Assembly (NCBI GenBank): GCA_014379395.1
Contig: JACMLV010000118.1
Span: forward strand, 1 to 5,795
Length of the DNA: 5,795 nt
Direction: 5' to 3'
Origin: Burkholderiaceae bacterium
Lineage (GTDB): Bacteria > Pseudomonadota > Gammaproteobacteria > Burkholderiales > Burkholderiaceae_D
Shown piece after piece: positions 4,894-5,795 of the stretch. Every line of letters begins with the position of its first letter. Position 1 is the stretch's first letter. The notes under the pieces are model-generated. The model saw only the letters and a program-made list of their open reading frames with translations, had not been told where the DNA came from and ran no database searches. The translations under genes and the position numbers were made by a program.

Positions 4894-5795
4894 ATGCAGC
4901 AATACCAAGATTTGATCAAGACCGTGCTCGACACGGGCAGCTGGCAAGACAACCGCACCGGCATCCGCACCCTGAGCGTGCCCGGCGCGATGCTGCGCTT
5001 CGACTTGCGGGGCGATGGTTTTCCGGCCGTCACCACCAAGAAGCTGGCCTTCAAATCGGTGGTGGGCGAACTGTGCGGCTTTCTGCGCGGCTCGCGCGAC
5101 GCGGCCGAGTTCCGCGCGCTCGGCTGCAAGGTCTGGGACCAGAACGCCAATGAAAACGCGCAGTGGCTGGCGAACCCCTACCGCACCGGCGAAGACGACC
5201 TCGGCCCGGTGTACGGCGTGCAATGGCGCGGCTGGCCGGCCTACAAGCTGATCGACGCCGACCACCGGCCGCAGATCGTCGACGCCGAGAAGAACGGCTT
5301 TCGCGTCGTCGCGGCGATGGTCGACGAGGGCATCGAAAAGGTGCTGCTCCACAAGGCCGTCGACCAGCTGCGCGAATGCCTCGACACCATCATCCACAAT
5401 CCGGGCAGCCGCCGCATCCTGTTCCACGGCTGGAATCCGGCCGACCTGGACGCGGTCGCCCTGCCGGCCTGCCATCTGCTGTACCAGTTCATCCCGAACG
5501 CCGGCACGCGCGAAATCTCGCTCTGCCTGTACGTGCGCAGCAACGACATCGGCCTGGGCACGCCGTTCAACCTGGCCGAGGCGGCCGCGCTGCTGCATCT
5601 GGTGGGCCGCCTGACCGGCTACACGCCGCGCTGGTTCACCTATTTCATAGGCGACGCCCACATCTACGAGAACCACCTCGACATGGTGCGCGAGCAATTG
5701 ACCCGCAAACCCTTCCCGGCGCCGCAACTGGTGATCGACGAGCGCGTGCCGGACTTCGCCAAGACCGGCAAATACGAGCCGGAATGGCTGGAAAA
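4894..5795 (+). CDS. thyA: Thymidylate synthase (3' end outside window)
   Basis: Methylates dUMP to dTMP with methylenetetrahydrofolate as one-carbon donor and reductant, in the cytoplasm; essential for DNA synthesis. Three hundred residues are present. Conserved elements include Arg21 in DNRTGIRT (dUMP phosphate), DLGPVYGVQWR at 102-112, SRRILFHGWN at 172-181 (phosphate-binding arginines 173-174), catalytic Cys193 in LPACHLLYQF, YVRSND at 213-218, GTPFNLAE at 222-229 (Asn226) and GDAHIYENHLD at 253-263. Compared with the 264-residue E. coli enzyme it carries two insertions in the small domain: one around residues 88-99 and a larger one around 114-155. It is thus the long form, expected to end some 20 residues beyond the window. 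The base before the catalytic Cys codon encodes Ala where Pro is usual. It is divergent from the lipoprotein gene and preceded by TATAAT at 4841. Confidence 0.96.
   Translation, partial: MQQYQDLIKTVLDTGSWQDNRTGIRTLSVPGAMLRFDLRGDGFPAVTTKKLAFKSVVGELCGFLRGSRDAAEFRALGCKVWDQNANENAQWLANPYRTGEDDLGPVYGVQWRGWPAYKLIDADHRPQIVDAEKNGFRVVAAMVDEGIEKVLLHKAVDQLRECLDTIIHNPGSRRILFHGWNPADLDAVALPACHLLYQFIPNAGTREISLCLYVRSNDIGLGTPFNLAEAAALLHLVGRLTGYTPRWFTYFIGDAHIYENHLDMVREQLTRKPFPAPQLVIDERVPDFAKTGKYEPEWLE

Noticed and set aside
4840..5727. Minus-strand open frame of 295 codons opposite thyA
   Set aside because: Composition is that of an antisense shadow, and the plus strand carries the conserved ThyA active site.

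Overview
The window is about two-thirds GC. Together with the long-form thymidylate synthase and the general style of the proteins, this suggests a betaproteobacterium, most likely Oxalobacteraceae (the Massilia/Duganella/Janthinobacterium group). The lineage is inferred from protein recall only; no search was run.

Layout. (1) Positions 1-3501, plus strand: a tightly packed operon. It holds the C-terminal end of an FtsX-type ABC permease, a secreted AttH/CrtC-family lipocalin-like protein, and a complete MsbA-related exporter with fused membrane and ATPase domains. The stop/start overlaps are TGATG and ATGA, so translation is probably coupled. (2) Positions 3502-3629: a convergent intergenic region with two strong hairpins. 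The second is a perfect palindrome flanked by A and T runs, probably a terminator shared by both strands. (3) Positions 3630-4600, minus strand: three small stand-alone genes. In transcription order they are a collagen-like lipoprotein with 25 uninterrupted Gly-X-Y triplets, a 63-residue two-helix membrane protein (Thivi_2564-like), and a 59-residue CsbD-family stress protein. The lipoprotein gene ends in a textbook Rho-independent terminator, so the three are probably separate units. (4) Positions 4601-4893: a divergent intergenic region with a long imperfect inverted repeat, a smaller hairpin, a 5'-leader hairpin for the lipoprotein, and a consensus TATAAT box in front of thyA. (5) Positions 4894-5795, plus strand: thyA, running off the right edge.

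How the genes may work together. The permease and the AttH-like protein are a known pairing (AttEFGH-type) thought to act on lipids or other hydrophobic molecules at the envelope. The MsbA-like half-transporter may supply a second ATP-driven step. The minus-strand trio (surface lipoprotein, small inner-membrane protein, CsbD) looks like accessory envelope or stress genes. thyA is housekeeping and unrelated.

Nothing here is convincingly a wholly new system. The most unusual items are the collagen-like lipoprotein and the unexplained inverted repeats around the minus-strand trio.
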